DNA from: Tissierella_B sp964485455
Lineage (GTDB): Bacteria > Bacillota > Clostridia > Tissierellales > Tissierellaceae
Assembly (NCBI GenBank): GCA_964485455.1
Contig: CAZAJU010000045.1
Location: forward strand, 1 to 15,945
Length of the DNA: 15,945 nt
Direction of reading: 5' to 3'
In this document: one piece after another, positions 12,987 to 15,945 of the stretch
Position numbering within the stretch: the stretch's first letter is position 1
How the letters are laid out: each line of letters starts with the position of its first letter
Translations under genes and position numbers: made by a program
Notes under the pieces: generated by a model
What the model was told of the DNA's origin: nothing
The model's input: the letters and a program-made list of their open reading frames with translations, nothing else
The model's database searches: none

Positions 12987-14855
12987 CTAACCTAGTAGCT
13001 TCCAAATATTATTGGTAAATTCTACAGGATCATCTATAGGCAAGCCTTCTATTAAGAGTGCTTGGTTAAATAAAAGATTTGTATAAAGTTCTAACTTTTC
13101 CTTGTCATTTTCATAAGCATCTTTAATACTACTAAAGACCTTGTGGTTTGGGTTTATTTCTAAAACCTTATCTGCCTTAATATTATCTCCGTTTGGCATC
13201 TGACTTAGGATCTTTTCCATCTCAATGGAAACTTCTCCTTCACTAGCCAGATATACAGGATGACTCTTAAGTCTACTAGATATCTTTACATCTTTTACCT
13301 TGTCTTTTAGAATATCCCTCATGGACTGAAGAAGATCCTTATTTTCCTCAAGCTGCTCATCGGATTTTTCCTTATCTAATTCTAAATTGGATTGAGATAC
13401 GGATTTAAATTCCTTTTCCTTATATTCCCTAAGGACCTTGATTGAAAACTCATCTACTTCATCGATAAAATAAAGTATTTCAAATCCCTTATCCTTAATA
13501 AACTCAACTTGAGGTAATTTATCTATTCTTTCTAAGGACTCACCAGAAGCATAATATATTTCCTTTTGATCCTCTGGCATATTTTTTATATACTCATCTA
13601 GTGTAATAAGCTTCTTTTCCTTAGATGAATAGAACAACAATAGGTCTTGAAGTATGTCCTTATTCATTCCAAATTCAGAGTAAATTCCATATTTGAGTTG
13701 CTTTCCAAAGTTTTTAAAGAAGTCTTCATATTTTTCTCTATCATCCTTAAGTAAAAGCAAAAGTTCATCCTTTATCTTTTCCTTTATCTTCTTTGCAATC
13801 AACTTAAGCTGTCTATCATGCTGAAGCATCTCTCTGGAGATATTTAAAGAAAGGTCCTCAGAGTCTACAACTCCTTTAACAAATCCAAAATAATCAGGAA
13901 GAAGGTCTGCACATTTATCCATTATAAGCACTCCACTTGAATAAAGCTCAAGTCCCTTTTCATATTCCTTAGTGTAAAAATCATAAGGCATATCACTAGG
14001 AATATATAGAATTGCATCATATTTAACGGCTCCATCAACACTTAAATGGATATGTTTAAGTGGCTTATCAAATCCAAAATGCTTTTCTTGGTAGAAGTTT
14101 TCATAGTCCTCATCTTTTAGTTCATTTTTATTTTTTCTCCATAGAGGAATCATACTGTTCAAGGTCTTTTCTTCTACAACATCCTCATATTCATCCTGAG
14201 TACCTTCCTTAAGCTTATGGGATTCAATATCCATTTTGATTGGATATCTTATAAAATCTGAATATCTCTTCACTAATCCTCTTAATCTATAGGTTTCTAG
14301 ATATTCATCATAATTTTCATCCTCTGTAGAGGCTTTTATTTTAAGTATAATATCAGTTCCAACAGTTTCTTTTTCTGCAGGTTCAATAGTAAATCCATCA
14401 ACACCTTCTGATTCCCATTTATAAGCTTCACTACTTCCCAAAGCCTTACTTATTACAGTTACCTTATCAGCGACCATAAATGCTGAATAGAAACCTACTC
14501 CAAACTGTCCTATAATATCGAATCCATCTTTTAGCTCATTATCTTTTTTAAAAGCATAGGAGCCACTGTTAGCGATAATACCCAGATTATCTTCCAGATC
14601 CTCCTTAGTCATACCAATTCCAGTATCTGAAATAGTTAATTCTCTCTTTTGTTTATCAGCTGATACCTTAATAAAATAATCATTCTTATTGAAAACTATA
14701 TTGTCATCAGTAAGGGCTTTATAATAAATTTTATCTATGGCATCGCTGGCATTTGAAATAAGCTCTCTTAAAAATATTTCCTTATTTGTGTAGATAGAAT
14801 TAACCATCAAATCAAGAAGTCTTTTAGATTCAGCTTTAAATTCCTTTTTCTCCAT
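12987..14855 (-). CDS. htpG: Molecular chaperone HtpG (bacterial Hsp90)
   Basis: A full-length 622-residue Hsp90. The N-terminal GHKL ATPase domain has KEIFLRELISNASDAIDK (E31 catalytic, N35 and D38 nucleotide-binding), DTGIGM (77-82) and GQFGVGFYSAF (116-126). The middle domain has the conserved SLNISREMLQ loop with the ATP-sensing arginine. The C-terminal dimerisation domain is present, and there is no eukaryotic MEEVD tail, as usual in bacteria. The ATG follows AAGGAGTAG. Upstream lie a consensus sigma-A promoter and a perfect CIRCE operator, so heat-shock control by HrcA is strongly indicated. A hairpin terminator follows, and the gene appears monocistronic. Confidence 0.98.
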   Translation of the reverse strand: MEKKEFKAESKRLLDLMVNSIYTNKEIFLRELISNASDAIDKIYYKALTDDNIVFNKNDYFIKVSADKQKRELTISDTGIGMTKEDLEDNLGIIANSGSYAFKKDNELKDGFDIIGQFGVGFYSAFMVADKVTVISKALGSSEAYKWESEGVDGFTIEPAEKETVGTDIILKIKASTEDENYDEYLETYRLRGLVKRYSDFIRYPIKMDIESHKLKEGTQDEYEDVVEEKTLNSMIPLWRKNKNELKDEDYENFYQEKHFGFDKPLKHIHLSVDGAVKYDAILYIPSDMPYDFYTKEYEKGLELYSSGVLIMDKCADLLPDYFGFVKGVVDSEDLSLNISREMLQHDRQLKLIAKKIKEKIKDELLLLLKDDREKYEDFFKNFGKQLKYGIYSEFGMNKDILQDLLLFYSSKEKKLITLDEYIKNMPEDQKEIYYASGESLERIDKLPQVEFIKDKGFEILYFIDEVDEFSIKVLREYKEKEFKSVSQSNLELDKEKSDEQLEENKDLLQSMRDILKDKVKDVKISSRLKSHPVYLASEGEVSIEMEKILSQMPNGDNIKADKVLEINPNHKVFSSIKDAYENDKEKLELYTNLLFNQALLIEGLPIDDPVEFTNNIWKLLG

Positions 14856-14880
14856 AATATCTACTCCTTACTAAATAGTA

Positions 14881-14907
14881 TTAGCACTCAAAACTAATGA
14901 GTGCTAA
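14881..14907. promoter_or_regulatory. CIRCE element (HrcA operator) of htpG
   Basis: A perfect inverted repeat TTAGCACTC-N9-GAGTGCTAA, identical to the CIRCE consensus in both arms and in spacer length. It lies just downstream of the htpG -10 and covers the expected transcription start, so bound HrcA would block initiation. Confidence 0.97.
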
Positions 14908-14912
14908 TAATT

Positions 14913-14941
14913 ATTTTATACTATATTTTAAATTATGTCAA
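14913..14941 (-). promoter_or_regulatory. Sigma-A promoter of htpG
   Basis: On the minus strand a perfect -35 TTGACA (14941-14936) and a -10 TAAAAT (14918-14913) are separated by 17 bp. The expected start point, about 7 bp further, falls at the edge of the CIRCE element. Confidence 0.85.
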
Positions 14942-14957
14942 AGGATTTACTAAATTC

Positions 14958-15188
14958 TTACTCCTTTGGTTCCTGTTTATGATGGATTATACTAATCCAC
15001 TTTTCATCTACTAAAATTCTTCTTACACGCTTTTCAAAATCTATTCTTGGTATCCAGATTTGCCTATCGCAGCCAAGACATCTTAATTTGATATCCACAC
15101 CTGTTCTTAGGATTTCCCATTTGTTCTCACCACAAGGATGCCCTTTCTTAAGAGTTACAGTATCTCCTACTTCATATTTAAGTATCAT
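14958..15188 (-). CDS. DUF951-family (YyzM-like) small protein
   Basis: A 76-residue cytosolic protein of unknown function. It contains the family core: Y-E-V-GD-x-V-x-L-K-K, HPCG (17-20), WEILRTGVDIKLRCLGC (24-40), then a basic W-I-P-R-x-x-F-E-K-R segment. Cysteines 19, 37 and 40 could bind a metal, which is inference. A frame-compatible ATG exists at 15203, but the start at 15188 is preferred: it has GGAGGAGAG five bases upstream and gives the N-terminus usual for the family. The first 11 bases overlap the end of the MscS gene, so translation is probably coupled. This pairing with MscS is common in clostridia and is often found near the parAB and serS genes. Confidence 0.85.
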   Translation of the reverse strand: MILKYEVGDTVTLKKGHPCGENKWEILRTGVDIKLRCLGCDRQIWIPRIDFEKRVRRILVDEKWISIIHHKQEPKE

Positions 15189-15945
15189 GTTTCTCTCCTC
15201 CAACTACTATTCTTCTAGGATATGCTTTTACTATATTTTCCCTTTCAAAGGCTTCCTTAACCATCTTTCTAATTTCCCTCTCAACACCCCACTGTTCCAT
15301 AGGTTTGGTTTTAGCAACTATTGTCACTTTTACATCAAATTCAGCAAGGTTTGTAATACCTAAAATACTTGGTCCATCTAGAACATTTTCATTACTATCC
15401 TTGATTTTTTGGCATACATCTTCCAATATATTAATGACTTTATCTAAATTTTCATCATAGGAAAAGGAAATATCCACTAGGGCTCTCATAGCACCTCTTG
15501 TTGCATTAGATACAATCTGGATAGTACTATTAGGAATTATGTGAAGCTCTCCATTAAATCCCCTAATTTTAGTAATCCTAAGACCTAACTCCTCCACAAT
15601 ACCTTCATAACCCTCTATTTTCACATGATCTCCTACAGCATACTGATCCTCAAGCAATATAAAGAATCCAGTAATAATATCTTTAACTAAGGACTGTGCT
15701 CCAAATCCAATAGCCAATCCTCCAATACCTGCTGTTGCTAATATAGATCCTGTTTTGACATCAAACATCTCTAAGGACATAATAATCCAAATAAAGTAAA
15801 GAGTATATTTAATAACCTTTTTTAGTATTTGTGCTAGGGTGTTGGCTCTATTACTGCTTGTATAGATATTTGTAAGCTTTTTATCCTTAAGCCCTCGGTC
15901 AATTATCTTCCCAATAAATGTAACCATAATATTTATAATTATAAA
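15178..15945 (-). CDS. MscS-family small-conductance mechanosensitive channel, N-terminus beyond window
   Basis: The frame is open to the right edge of the window; an ATG at 15927-15925 is internal, since six further hydrophobic codons precede it in frame. The visible 255 residues include the end of one membrane helix, a second helix around YTLYFIWIIMSLEMF, and the pore-lining TM3 with ATAGIGGLAIGFGAQSLVKD, whose small residues are typical of MscS. The beta domain follows (YAVGDHVKIEGYEGIVEELGLRITKIR, then the PNSTI motif) and then the alpha/beta C-terminal vestibule. Such channels open on hypo-osmotic shock to release solutes. It overlaps the DUF951 gene by 11 bp. Confidence 0.92.
   Translation of the reverse strand, partial: FIIINIMVTFIGKIIDRGLKDKKLTNIYTSSNRANTLAQILKKVIKYTLYFIWIIMSLEMFDVKTGSILATAGIGGLAIGFGAQSLVKDIITGFFILLEDQYAVGDHVKIEGYEGIVEELGLRITKIRGFNGELHIIPNSTIQIVSNATRGAMRALVDISFSYDENLDKVINILEDVCQKIKDSNENVLDGPSILGITNLAEFDVKVTIVAKTKPMEQWGVEREIRKMVKEAFERENIVKAYPRRIVVGGEKHDT

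Noticed and set aside
15088..15363. Plus-strand open frame across the MscS/DUF951 junction
   Set aside because: Antisense to two conserved genes, with no ribosome site and an unlikely Phe/Ser-rich product.

Overview
The window looks like a chromosomal segment of a low-GC, Gram-positive, probably spore-forming member of the Clostridia (possibly near Tissierellales; the genus cannot be fixed from sequence alone). The evidence is strong AGGAGG-type ribosome binding sites, several TTG starts, AT-rich intergenic DNA, a CIRCE operator, a DUF951 gene overlapping an MscS gene, and Firmicute-type protein sequences throughout. No prophage, insertion sequence, CRISPR array, tRNA or rRNA was seen. One assembly gap of exactly 100 N (1672-1771) cuts the 5' end of a gene.

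Left two thirds (about 1-9800, all genes on the minus strand, so read right to left): a phosphate-starvation island. The order of transcription is pstS, pstC, pstA, pstB, phoU, a PhoP-type response regulator, a PhoR-type kinase, a candidate small RNA, an alkaline phosphatase, a YibE/F-family membrane protein and a 5'-nucleotidase. PstSCAB imports phosphate, PhoU and PhoR/PhoP sense and signal it, and the phosphatase (and perhaps the nucleotidase) frees phosphate from organic esters. Direct repeats of TTAACA/TTTACA type with an 11-bp period, the signature of PhoP boxes, precede pstS, pstC and the phosphatase gene; a weaker one precedes the nucleotidase. Intrinsic terminators or hairpins punctuate the island after pstS, phoU, phoR, the candidate RNA and the phosphatase gene.

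Middle (9845-12240): an iron-type alcohol dehydrogenase on the minus strand, then two short plus-strand units: a 40-residue membrane peptide, and a LysM/peptidoglycan-binding protein with no signal peptide. Both look sporulation-related, but this is inference.

Right end (12243-15945, minus strand): a CarD-family RNA polymerase-binding regulator, htpG (Hsp90) with a perfect CIRCE operator on its transcription start, a DUF951 protein, and an MscS-type channel running off the window edge.

The most notable observations are: a PstS whose two sequence halves are in swapped (circularly permuted) order; a GC-rich, terminator-ended candidate noncoding RNA between phoR and the phosphatase gene that I could not match to a known family; near-duplicate PhoP boxes giving pstS and pstCAB separate promoters; and HrcA/CIRCE-type control of htpG.
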